A DNA stretch of 64,000 nucleotides from Caloramator sp. E03. Its GTDB lineage: Bacteria; Bacillota; Clostridia; Clostridiales; Caloramatoraceae. The translations under genes and the position numbers were made by a program. The notes beneath the pieces were generated by a model. It worked only from the letters and a program-made list of their open reading frames with translations. It ran no database searches and was not told the origin of the DNA. Below, one piece after another: positions 26,092 through 33,909 of this stretch. Within the stretch, counting starts at the first letter, position 1, and each line of letters opens with the position of its first letter. The stretch spans positions 744,001-808,000 of the forward strand of contig NZ_CP040093.1 of NCBI RefSeq assembly GCF_006016075.1. The letters are read 5' to 3'.

Positions 26092-28464
26092 TTACTCTGC
26101 TCCTCTATAAAAATGTCCTTTAGTAATTTTACCCTTTAGCTTATCAAGAAGTTTTATCATGTTATCTGATAATGTAAAATCTTTTTTTATACATTTATTT
26201 ATGCCATCTTTAAATGCTGCAACTATTAATGAAGCATCTTCAGGACTTTCATCTAAAAATTCAATAACAAAATAGGAAGCATTTAACTCCATTATATCCT
26301 TAATATGTTCAATCATACAAAGTATTTTAGAATTGTATATATGGCTTTTGCAGTTATAGTCAGTTACAACAGGAAATACCTCTCCTTTTCTATCCTTAAG
26401 GTAATGAATTTTATTTTTGCATAAAGCGTTACATCCTTCTTTACCATCACCAAGGCTACTTCCTACAATACACTGCCTACTTACCATAAGCTTCGTTCTT
26501 CCATAAACATTTACTAAAACATTTTGTTTTGTTTTTGAAATCAAATCTTTAATCTGTTTTAGATTTAGCTCATTAGATATTAAACAGCCACTATTTTTAA
26601 AGGTTTCTAAGGCATAAGAATTAAAAATATTAAATCCTTTATCAAGGTACACATTAAATCCTTTATCTATCAGAAAAGAATACAATCCTAAGTTTCCACA
26701 TAAAGTAGTATTTAAACCAAGTGATTTTAGTCGATCTGCTTCTATCTTTAAGTTTTCGTAGTCCTCGAGTATAACCTCAGGATACCATGGAAAAACATTA
26801 TTATATTTTGTATTTTTTATTATATCCTCAATAGTACCTGAATTTATCCTAAGATTATCTCCTCCAAAAAAAAGCAAATCGCATCCTTCATCTAAACATG
26901 CCTTTGCAATCTCTATTCGTCCAGTTTTAACTGCTATCTTAGGTATTGTATTTTTATCATATATTTTAAAATTTAAATTTACATTTTTATGTTCTTTAAC
27001 ATTTTGAAGATTATCTATTAGATTTTTAATTGCATCTCTCCTTAAGGCATTTATTTTTGATACAGGAATGATAATATTATTATCTATTTCTATATCTATA
27101 TTTTCGAAATAAAAAGGGGTATCCTTGGTTTTTTTAAGGCTTTCTTCAATCTTTTCCCTATTTGTTGAAGTTTTTAATGCAACCTCTGGAGGTTCTGAAA
27201 TAGCTTCTCCTTTAGTTCCTTCTCTATTCTCTATAATTAACTTAGTATTTTGCTCTAAATGTGCAGTTAATTTACCATAAATAGGTATTTTTTTAATGTC
27301 TTTTCCCTTAAAACTTTCTAATGATCTATTCATTAGATTTATATCAAGGGATTTGTAAATTATATCTCCTTTTTTTGCTCCTTGAAGAAAAACCTGTACA
27401 ATCTCCCCTCTTTCTCCACTTTCAACTTGCTTTCCATTAATTTTTATTGATGTTACAGGAACACCTATACCTTTATTAAATATTTCAATCCCATCTCCAA
27501 CATTTAGCTGTCTTTCAAGAAGTATTTGAGCAAATTTACCATCAGACTTTATTACCTTTCCAAGATAAGTTCCCCAATTTTTAGGCCTTTTATAGCTCAT
27601 CATATCAAAGCCTTCTCTGCCCTTTAAAAAGGCATTGGTAAAACCACCTCTATTAAATATCTGAGTTATATCCTCTATATCCTTTTCTTTTATATTTCCT
27701 TCAAGAGCTTTTTTATATGTTGAAACAACAATAGCTACATATTCAGGCCTTTTCATCCTTCCTTCGATTTTAAGAGATGCAACCCCTGTATCCACTAATT
27801 CACTCAAAATATTTAGAGTTGACAAATCTTTAGGACTTAAATAATGGGACTTACTCTTATCATCAAGAACATATTCAAGCCTACATGGCTGAGCGCACCT
27901 TCCCCTGTTTCCACTTCTTCCACCAATTAAACTACTAAAAAGGCATTGTCCTGAAAAACTAATGCATAATGCTCCATGAACAAAAACTTCAATCTCAGCC
28001 TTAGTATTTTTTACTATATGCCTTATCTCCTCAAGAGATAGCTCCCTTGATAGAACAACCCTTTTTATTCCTATGTTGTATAAAAGATTTACAGCATCAA
28101 GATTATGAACTGTCATCTGAGTACTTGCATGTACTTCGAAATCCGGAAGATTTTTTCGGATAAGATATAAAAATCCTATATCTTGTATAATTATAGCATC
28201 AACTCCAATTTTGTACAGAAAAGCTGCATATTCTAAAGCAGGTAGAAGCTCATCATTCCTAAGAAGTGTATTAATAGTTACATAAACTTTAGTATTATAC
28301 GAATGACAAAATCTAACTGCCTCTATTATTTCATCTCTATCAAAATTTCCTGCAAACTGCCTTGCAGAAAATTCCTTTCCTCCTATATATACAGCATTTG
28401 CACCATTTAATACAGCAGCTTTTAAACTTTCAAAATCTCCAGCTGGGGCTAAAAGTTCAACCAT
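26092..28464 (-). CDS. U32-family protein with DUF3656 (RlhA/TrhP-like RNA hydroxylation factor)
   Basis: A 790-residue protein of the U32 'peptidase' family. The start is the ATG at 28464, five bases after AAGGAGAG; the longer reading has no site. It begins VELLAPAGDFESLKAAV and carries the U32 signature EVFVHGALCISFSGQC with the following SGNRGRCAQPCR, whose cysteines hold an iron-sulfur cluster in characterised relatives. A DUF3656 region follows from about residue 380. E. coli RlhA (C2501 of 23S rRNA) and TrhP (tRNA U34) in this family hydroxylate RNA; which target applies here is not clear. It sits directly upstream of mutS2. Confidence 0.85.
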   Translation of the reverse strand: MVELLAPAGDFESLKAAVLNGANAVYIGGKEFSARQFAGNFDRDEIIEAVRFCHSYNTKVYVTINTLLRNDELLPALEYAAFLYKIGVDAIIIQDIGFLYLIRKNLPDFEVHASTQMTVHNLDAVNLLYNIGIKRVVLSRELSLEEIRHIVKNTKAEIEVFVHGALCISFSGQCLFSSLIGGRSGNRGRCAQPCRLEYVLDDKSKSHYLSPKDLSTLNILSELVDTGVASLKIEGRMKRPEYVAIVVSTYKKALEGNIKEKDIEDITQIFNRGGFTNAFLKGREGFDMMSYKRPKNWGTYLGKVIKSDGKFAQILLERQLNVGDGIEIFNKGIGVPVTSIKINGKQVESGERGEIVQVFLQGAKKGDIIYKSLDINLMNRSLESFKGKDIKKIPIYGKLTAHLEQNTKLIIENREGTKGEAISEPPEVALKTSTNREKIEESLKKTKDTPFYFENIDIEIDNNIIIPVSKINALRRDAIKNLIDNLQNVKEHKNVNLNFKIYDKNTIPKIAVKTGRIEIAKACLDEGCDLLFFGGDNLRINSGTIEDIIKNTKYNNVFPWYPEVILEDYENLKIEADRLKSLGLNTTLCGNLGLYSFLIDKGFNVYLDKGFNIFNSYALETFKNSGCLISNELNLKQIKDLISKTKQNVLVNVYGRTKLMVSRQCIVGSSLGDGKEGCNALCKNKIHYLKDRKGEVFPVVTDYNCKSHIYNSKILCMIEHIKDIMELNASYFVIEFLDESPEDASLIVAAFKDGINKCIKKDFTLSDNMIKLLDKLKGKITKGHFYRGAE

Positions 28465-28567
28465 ACAATCTCTCCTTATTTTCACATTAACTTTATTATA
28501 CAATAAATCTTCACATTTACAAATTCCATGTTCTAATAACACCTTTAAACTTAACTTTAAAAATAAT

Positions 28568-28616
28568 AGGGTAATCTTTAAAGCAAGGTTATCTAACCTT
28601 CTTCTCTGATTACCCT
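28568..28616 (-). terminator. Terminator after the acyl-ACP reductase-like gene
   Basis: AGGGTAATC (28568-28576) pairs with GATTACCCT (28608-28616), enclosing a second small hairpin (AAGGTT/AACCTT, loop ATCT). The minus strand then reads into a T-rich run, terminating the gene ending at 28644. Confidence 0.75.
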
Positions 28617-28643
28617 TTAAATAAATTTTATATTATTCAAACA

Positions 28644-29726
28644 TTATGCCGAAAAATTTCTCTTTATTTTAGCATTTCTTTTTATCTGCTCAATTTCTTC
28701 CTGTGATACAGGACGTTCAAAACTTCTAAAACCTGCAAGCCTGAATCCATGTTTTTTAGCAAGCTGTGCTATTTCTCTTACCTTTTCAACTGTTAATTCT
28801 CTACCAAGTGAATAATTTTCAATTCTCCCTTCCATAGCAAGAATCATTGTTTCTGCCATACAAGCATAGCTTGTTTTTGGAGGGAAGCCGAAATTAAAAT
28901 TGAAGTTGACATCTCCTGGTACTTCAACTGCGCCTCCTTCAATAACCAAAACATCATCTCTTTTTTTAGCAACTTCCTTTGAAACATCCCTTGGTCTTGC
29001 TACGTCACAAACTACAGCACCAGGCTTTAAATATTCAGGTAAAATGATAACATCCGTTGAACTTGTTACAGTAATTATTATGTCCGCATTTGAAAGTGCA
29101 TCCTTTACATTTGTAGTTGTATAAACTTTTTTATTATATTTAACTCTAATATAATTTGAAAAATCCCTAAGCTTTTCTTTTTGTCTTGCAACTAAAGTTA
29201 AGCTCTTAACTTCTCCAACAAGGATTTCACAACAAACCTTCCCAATAGAACCAGTGGCTCCAATAACTGCAACATTACACTCATCAATATATTTTCCCAT
29301 AATTTCAGCAGCTTTTTTAGCTCCCTCAATAGCAGTTGCTACAGTATAGCTATTCCCAGATGTGACAGCTATGTTCAAATTTTTTGAAATAGTAATTCCT
29401 GCATCTCCTACAACAGATGTTAATGCTCCAAGTCCTACTATATCAGCACCCAATCTTTCTCCAATTTTCCCTGCCTTTATTATTTTATTAATTACATAAT
29501 CCTCTGGAAGTGAAAGCATCTGATTTGAAATTAAAGGAACAGCTACAAACCAACCCTCTGTTTCCCCAAAATTACTTTTTACCCCAGTAATTTTTGATAT
29601 CTTTAGTGGAGGGAGCATCATAGCAAATTTCTCAACTGTCTTTTGGGAGAAATTTTTTAAAAATTTAAACTTTCGACTTACATCTTCATATTCAATAGGA
29701 TGAATAATAAAGGCAAACCTATTCAT
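28644..29726 (-). CDS. NAD(P)-binding protein of the acyl-ACP reductase / COG5322 family
   Basis: A 360-residue oxidoreductase. The start is the ATG at 29726, preceded by AAAGGAGGG; an upstream in-frame ATG would encode a Cys-rich extension without support. It opens with FAFIIHPIEYEDVSRKF and has a Rossmann fold from about residue 153 (VAVIGATGSIGKVCCEIL), then CDVARPRDVS and VIEGGAVEVPG, as in cyanobacterial-type acyl-ACP reductases and related predicted dehydrogenases. Members in clostridia are not characterised; reduction of an acyl thioester to aldehyde is one possibility. It stands first in a block of poorly known genes between the U32 gene and zapA. Confidence 0.6.
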   Translation of the reverse strand: MNRFAFIIHPIEYEDVSRKFKFLKNFSQKTVEKFAMMLPPLKISKITGVKSNFGETEGWFVAVPLISNQMLSLPEDYVINKIIKAGKIGERLGADIVGLGALTSVVGDAGITISKNLNIAVTSGNSYTVATAIEGAKKAAEIMGKYIDECNVAVIGATGSIGKVCCEILVGEVKSLTLVARQKEKLRDFSNYIRVKYNKKVYTTTNVKDALSNADIIITVTSSTDVIILPEYLKPGAVVCDVARPRDVSKEVAKKRDDVLVIEGGAVEVPGDVNFNFNFGFPPKTSYACMAETMILAMEGRIENYSLGRELTVEKVREIAQLAKKHGFRLAGFRSFERPVSQEEIEQIKRNAKIKRNFSA

Positions 29727-29909
29727 ACAGCATAAACCCTCCTTTCGTGCACATTTTGTACACATTCAATTAATATTTTATCCTAATTTTCCATTATTTT
29801 CAATAATAATACTATAAAATTCCAACATCCTACCGATTTAAAATTAACTTTTTGGGAATATTATTTAATTTAATAAAATAACAATATTTAGAGAATTATT
29901 TAAAAGATA

Positions 29910-29925
29910 GGGACAGTTACTTATT
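29910..29925 (+). repeat. Copy of dispersed 16-mer GGGACAGTTACTTATT
   Basis: This 16-mer differs by one base from GGGACGGTTACTTATT, found as an inverted pair at 47171-47265. It lies 46 bases upstream of the glycosyltransferase-like gene. The rest of the 245-bp gap around it is AT-rich with no other clear element. Confidence 0.6.
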
Positions 29926-29971
29926 TTTTGAATTTAAAATAATTAGCTATCCTTTTTAAAGGAGATTAAAT

Positions 29972-30661
29972 ATGGAAAAGATATTTTTAGGTTGTCCTGT
30001 TCACAATAGAGAATGGATACTCCCTCTTTATCTTAAGCATATTTATAATATTGATTACCCAAAACATAACATTACTCTTTGCTTTATACTAAATGATAGT
30101 AAAGATAGGAGTAAAGAAATACTTTTAGACTTTAAAAAAAGCTATGAAGCTGAATACAGAGAAATAATTGTAAAAGAAATTAATTTTAACATGCCTGATG
30201 ATTTAAGGCAAAATAGAATAAAAAATAAAATATATGAAAGGCTTGCTAATGTTCGAAATGAATTCTTAAGCTGTATAAAGGATGAAGATTATGTATTTTC
30301 AATTGATAGTGATATTTTAGTTCCTAAAGATTCTCTATTGAGGCTTTTATCTCACAAAAAAGATATTGTATCTGCCATTGTATACAATGATCCTAAAAAG
30401 AAGTATCCTAATATATTAATAATTAAAAACGGTAGAATAACTCACTTTATTGATTTTCCCAAAAACTCATTATTTGAAGTTGATATTACTGGGGCCGTTT
30501 ATCTTTTAAAATCAGAGATATGTAAGAAAGTCAAATATGAATATCACTCCTTTGGAGAAGATGTACCATTTTGTATTTCAGCAAAAAAATTAGGTTACAA
30601 AATCTGGTGCGATAGCTCCATATTTTGTAACCATGTAATGTATCCTTATATGTTAAAATAA
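29972..30661 (+). CDS. GT-A fold glycosyltransferase-like protein
   Basis: A 229-residue protein with a family 2-like glycosyltransferase layout: an N-terminal nucleotide-binding start (IFLGCPVHNREWILPLYLKHI), LNDSKDRS, a metal-binding DSD in FSIDSDILVP (about 112) and a second acidic motif in SFGEDVPFCISAKKLGYKIW near the C-terminus. It is short, without membrane segments, so it is probably soluble or loosely attached. Donor and acceptor are unknown. AAAGGAG precedes the ATG. It is the only plus-strand gene between 9.1 and 47.9 kb, flanked by genes of the opposite strand, which suggests a separately acquired or separately regulated unit. Confidence 0.7.
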   Translation: MEKIFLGCPVHNREWILPLYLKHIYNIDYPKHNITLCFILNDSKDRSKEILLDFKKSYEAEYREIIVKEINFNMPDDLRQNRIKNKIYERLANVRNEFLSCIKDEDYVFSIDSDILVPKDSLLRLLSHKKDIVSAIVYNDPKKKYPNILIIKNGRITHFIDFPKNSLFEVDITGAVYLLKSEICKKVKYEYHSFGEDVPFCISAKKLGYKIWCDSSIFCNHVMYPYMLK

Positions 30662-30699
30662 TTGTGTCAAAATTTATCTAAGTGCATATATTATATCAG

Positions 30700-30725
30700 A
30701 AAAAAGTGAGGGTAATCCCCCACTT
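30700..30725 (-). terminator. Terminator of the Cys-rich hypothetical gene
   Basis: AAGTGAGGG-TAAT-CCCCCACTT forms a stem with one mismatch and is followed on the minus strand by TTTTT, 14 bases after the stop at 30739. Confidence 0.75.
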
Positions 30726-30738
30726 ATTATAAATTAAA

Positions 30739-31479
30739 TTAGCAGTCGTAAGGAACTCCACATATAAGAATATCCTGATCAATTCCAAGTTTATCAAGTA
30801 AATCTGCAAATACTGAAATGTGAACCTCGGTTCCATATATAACAGGTGATGTTCCGCAGGTGCATTCACCAAGTACATCATAGTCTGAAGTTATAGATTT
30901 TACAATGAGATGTGTTTGAAGGGTTGGATCAGTAAAGGCACTTGATGGAATTTCACCTTCAAACTCTGAGAGTGGGATGCTCTTAATCCATTTAAACATC
31001 TTACCACATACATCATCTATTATTTCAAGGCACTCATTATTTCCAATTGTCTGTGGACGCTCCTCAATGTCAGTAATAAAGCATGCTTTAGCATCAGGAT
31101 TTGTGCTCATAGCATCATCAGGAAGTACTATGCAACCAAAGCAGTTATTTGTAAAAGTCACAAAGAGAACTACTTTGAATTTTAAAACAAGTTTTACCTT
31201 GTGATTACAAATAATTTCTTCGTCAGCCTCCAAATTAACTACCTTAATATCAGTAATGCATTTTACTGAATATCCATGATAATTATTTTCTGTTACTCCT
31301 GTATTATGAACACAAACTTTTAGTGCTTCTTTAATGTCTATAGGTGTAGTTCCTTCTTTAGATTCTCCAAACAGAATTTGCTCATCTAATCCCTGGTATT
31401 TTGCAAGTATCCTCTTTACATATATATCTAGCTGCTCAAACGGTGCTTCGCATGGTAATTGGATTTGTTTTTCACTCAT
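30739..31479 (-). CDS. Conserved-looking Cys-rich protein of unknown function
   Basis: A 246-residue protein that I do not recognise. The ATG at 31479 is seven bases after AGGAGGG. There is no signal peptide or membrane helix. It is acidic, with cysteines scattered and paired (ECTCG, the end CGVPYDC). The central part alternates strands (EIICNHKVKLVLKFKVVLFVTF) in a way reminiscent of spore-envelope SPOCS/DUF3794 proteins, but I cannot confirm that. The neighbour upstream is a coiled-coil protein, and the local set (31-33 kb) may be sporulation-linked; this is a guess from composition. Confidence 0.65.
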   Translation of the reverse strand: MSEKQIQLPCEAPFEQLDIYVKRILAKYQGLDEQILFGESKEGTTPIDIKEALKVCVHNTGVTENNYHGYSVKCITDIKVVNLEADEEIICNHKVKLVLKFKVVLFVTFTNNCFGCIVLPDDAMSTNPDAKACFITDIEERPQTIGNNECLEIIDDVCGKMFKWIKSIPLSEFEGEIPSSAFTDPTLQTHLIVKSITSDYDVLGECTCGTSPVIYGTEVHISVFADLLDKLGIDQDILICGVPYDC

Positions 31480-31564
31480 CAACAATCCCTCCTATTATGA
31501 TATTTGCTTCATTCATTATAATTACTAATTTATACTATGCACTTAATTTAAAAGCTGTGATATT

Positions 31565-32113
31565 TCATTGCGTCTTTTTAAAAATATTTGATAGAAATCT
31601 CCCTTTATCAACTTGTTTCTCTGAAGTATCTTTCATATTTTGTAGGACCTCAGAAATTAAAAATATTTGATTATTGACTAACTGCTTATATTCTTCAAAA
31701 CTTTTCTTTATATTTTCAATTTCATTTTTCATCTGTAAAATATCAGTATTACCTTTCCTTTGAATTTCCTCAACAACTTTTTTCATTTCATCATTTATGT
31801 CAAATTGTTCATCTTTTTTTTGAATTTTTTCTAATTTTTCTTCTATACTTTTTTCAATTGACAATAATTTCTCTTCTAAATCAGATTGCTTTTTTATAAT
31901 ATTATTAATTAAAATCCTTAATTCTGTGAGGCTTATCTTTAATTCATTTATATTTTGGTTTTCCTTTGAAAAGTCCTCTTTAACCTTTGCTATCTCATCT
32001 TTTAAACTATTAAATTTTACATTTAATTCTGTTTCTACCTTGTTTTCATCAGTTATATTTTTAATCCTTTTCCATCCACTATTATATTCAGCACTTTTGA
32101 AACTCGGTTCCAT
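31565..32113 (-). CDS. Coiled-coil protein of unknown function
   Basis: A 182-residue soluble protein that is almost entirely charged alpha-helix. Heptad patterns run from about residue 28 to 105 (LKDEIAKVKEDFSKE, LEEKLLSIEKSIEEKLEK) and again from 112 to 160. The ends are non-coil: an N-terminal SAEYNSGWKRIKN and a basic tail KGRFLSNIFKKTQ. GAGGTG precedes the ATG. It lies 85 bases upstream of the Cys-rich gene and 83 bases downstream of another protein with a long coil, so the two coil proteins may interact. No family recognised. Confidence 0.65.
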   Translation of the reverse strand: MEPSFKSAEYNSGWKRIKNITDENKVETELNVKFNSLKDEIAKVKEDFSKENQNINELKISLTELRILINNIIKKQSDLEEKLLSIEKSIEEKLEKIQKKDEQFDINDEMKKVVEEIQRKGNTDILQMKNEIENIKKSFEEYKQLVNNQIFLISEVLQNMKDTSEKQVDKGRFLSNIFKKTQ

Positions 32114-32171
32114 CTTATCACCTCACGTACTTATATAGACATATTATGCATTAAGCCTTTTATATGTTACA

Positions 32172-32198
32172 AAAAAAAATAAAAGCCCGTAGGCTTTT
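32172..32198 (-). terminator. Terminator of the long coiled-coil gene
   Basis: AAAAGCC-CGTA-GGCTTTT overlapping the stop codon at 32197, followed on the minus strand by nine T residues (32180-32172). Confidence 0.9.
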
Positions 32199-33105
32199 AA
32201 ACATTATTTATAAATTTTTTTATTTTATCTTTTAAAGTATAATTATCCTTTGTTAGCTTTGATAAAAGTTCGCTGTTCTCTTTTTTTATTTTTTTAAGCT
32301 CATCAATATTTCTTGAGTTCTCAATTTCAAGAAGATTAGCCCTTTTTTGCTCTTTTAAATACTTATCTTCCATTTCCTTTAGCTTTTCTATTAGCCTTTT
32401 ATATTCACCCATAACCCCTTCATCTTTTCTTTTAATTTCATTATACTCCATATTCCTTTTATCAAGCTCAATATGGAGCCTTTTTATTTCATCCTTTAAA
32501 GATTTATTCTCTTCTTCAAGGTCATCAATTTTTTTTAAAACCATCTTCGATATACCTTCAAGATTATTAAGATAACTTTTAACATCGTCTGGTGCATCTT
32601 CGCTACTTATTGCTACCTGCTTAAAGTAGATTTCATTTTTATTGATATTTTCATTCAAAACAATGCACCTCTCTATCATCATATTTATGATTAAAAAACC
32701 TGTTACATCAATTTTTAATATTTTCCCAAATATATCTATATCAAATTTACACTCAAGTTGCCTTACATTTGCAATAAATTCTGATTTCCTAAAATCCTCT
32801 TCAGTAGGTACAGGTTTAAAACTACTTTTATGAATTCTTATTAATATATCTTCATCAAGTACACAAGGATAATTAAAAAGGCTCCCGTTCTCCTCAATAC
32901 AGCAAATATAGTAAATCTCAACATTTAACATTACATCTATATATTTAGGTGTTGCAAAGCATTCAATTTTTATTACTCTTTCTGTATGATATGGTATGTC
33001 TTTAATAATCTTATCTTTACAACTATCGTATCTAATGTTTTTTGATAAAAATGTATGAAATGATTTATACTTTGACTTAACCACCTTTTGGCTGTATAGA
33101 GGCAT
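32197..33105 (-). CDS. Protein with beta-rich N-terminal domain and long C-terminal coiled coil
   Basis: A 302-residue protein. The ATG at 33105 follows AGAGG by seven bases. Residues 1-175 form a beta-rich domain (ERVIKIECFATPKYIDVMLNVEIYYICCIEENG) that resembles SPOCS/DUF3794 modules of spore envelope proteins such as SipL, at low certainty. Residues 185-300 are a continuous coiled coil (KIDDLEEENKSLKDEIKRLHIELDKR). No signal peptide. It is adjacent to zapA but separated by a terminator, so probably has its own promoter. Function unknown; a sporulation role is possible by resemblance and neighbours. Confidence 0.65.
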   Translation of the reverse strand: MPLYSQKVVKSKYKSFHTFLSKNIRYDSCKDKIIKDIPYHTERVIKIECFATPKYIDVMLNVEIYYICCIEENGSLFNYPCVLDEDILIRIHKSSFKPVPTEEDFRKSEFIANVRQLECKFDIDIFGKILKIDVTGFLIINMMIERCIVLNENINKNEIYFKQVAISSEDAPDDVKSYLNNLEGISKMVLKKIDDLEEENKSLKDEIKRLHIELDKRNMEYNEIKRKDEGVMGEYKRLIEKLKEMEDKYLKEQKRANLLEIENSRNIDELKKIKKENSELLSKLTKDNYTLKDKIKKFINNV

Positions 33106-33161
33106 AAGGATTCCTCTTATAATTATTCTATTTATATATATGTACAAAGTTTATTTACTAT

Positions 33162-33207
33162 TTCTAAACGCCATGAAAAATAACAATATTTTTCATGGCG
33201 TTTAGAA
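33162..33207. terminator. Long hairpin after zapA
   Basis: A perfect 20-bp inverted repeat (33162-33181 and 33188-33207, core AAACGCCATGAAA), adjoining the zapA stop. The arms end in A/T runs, so it can terminate the zapA transcript. Confidence 0.85.
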
Positions 33208-33783
33208 TTATTTCCTTTTATTTTGTAAATCTTTAAATTCCTTTTTAACCCTCACCAATTCAATCTGGCTTTCAAGAAGCTGATCTTTTAGATTAGCAAT
33301 TTCATTCCGTAAATTTTCAAGTTCACCTTGAAGAATTTCATTCTTTTCCTTTAATTGTTCATTTTCCTTCTCAAGTCTTTCAAACTCATCATTTCTACTA
33401 ATATAACTTGTATAGAGTTCATCATATTGATTTTTTAACACATTCATGTCATCATCTATTGCCTGCTGTTTAGATTTATATTCTTCATACTCCCTTGACA
33501 TTGCAGTATAGGCATCATATAAATCATCATACTCTGTTTGGAGTTTCTTTAGTTTTTTCTCAGGCTCTTCAATTACCTTTTTTAACTTGAAAAGCTCATC
33601 AGCAACCGTCAAAGCAGCAAGCACAGCAGCAGATGAATTATTATGTTTAGGATTACTCGTAAGCGTTTCTCTTATTTTCTTATCAATATAATTTGCAATA
33701 GAAAACAAATACCCTTCATTTTCATCGCCAGTTAATATATATTCAACTCCATTTATTTTAACCGTTACTTTATTTTTAGGCAT
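33208..33783 (-). CDS. zapA: Cell division protein ZapA with extended coiled coil
   Basis: A 191-residue FtsZ-associated protein. The N-terminal ZapA domain (KNKVTVKINGVEYILTGDE, then SIANYIDKKI and AALTVADELFKLKK) is followed by a long coiled coil from about residue 80 to the end, much longer than the roughly 90-residue Bacillus ZapA but common in clostridia. ZapA bundles FtsZ at the Z ring in the cytoplasm. The ATG at 33783 is five bases after GAGGGGTG. It follows pheT with a gap of 126 bp. Confidence 0.88.
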   Translation of the reverse strand: MPKNKVTVKINGVEYILTGDENEGYLFSIANYIDKKIRETLTSNPKHNNSSAAVLAALTVADELFKLKKVIEEPEKKLKKLQTEYDDLYDAYTAMSREYEEYKSKQQAIDDDMNVLKNQYDELYTSYISRNDEFERLEKENEQLKEKNEILQGELENLRNEIANLKDQLLESQIELVRVKKEFKDLQNKRK

Positions 33784-33909
33784 AACAGCACCCCTCAAAC
33801 TTTATTAAAGCAACTAAACTTTTAAATCATAATTATACAAAACCGTATTAATTATATTTTACCAATTAATCTTATTTTTTTCACTATAATTTTTGAGGGT
33901 TGCATTATT

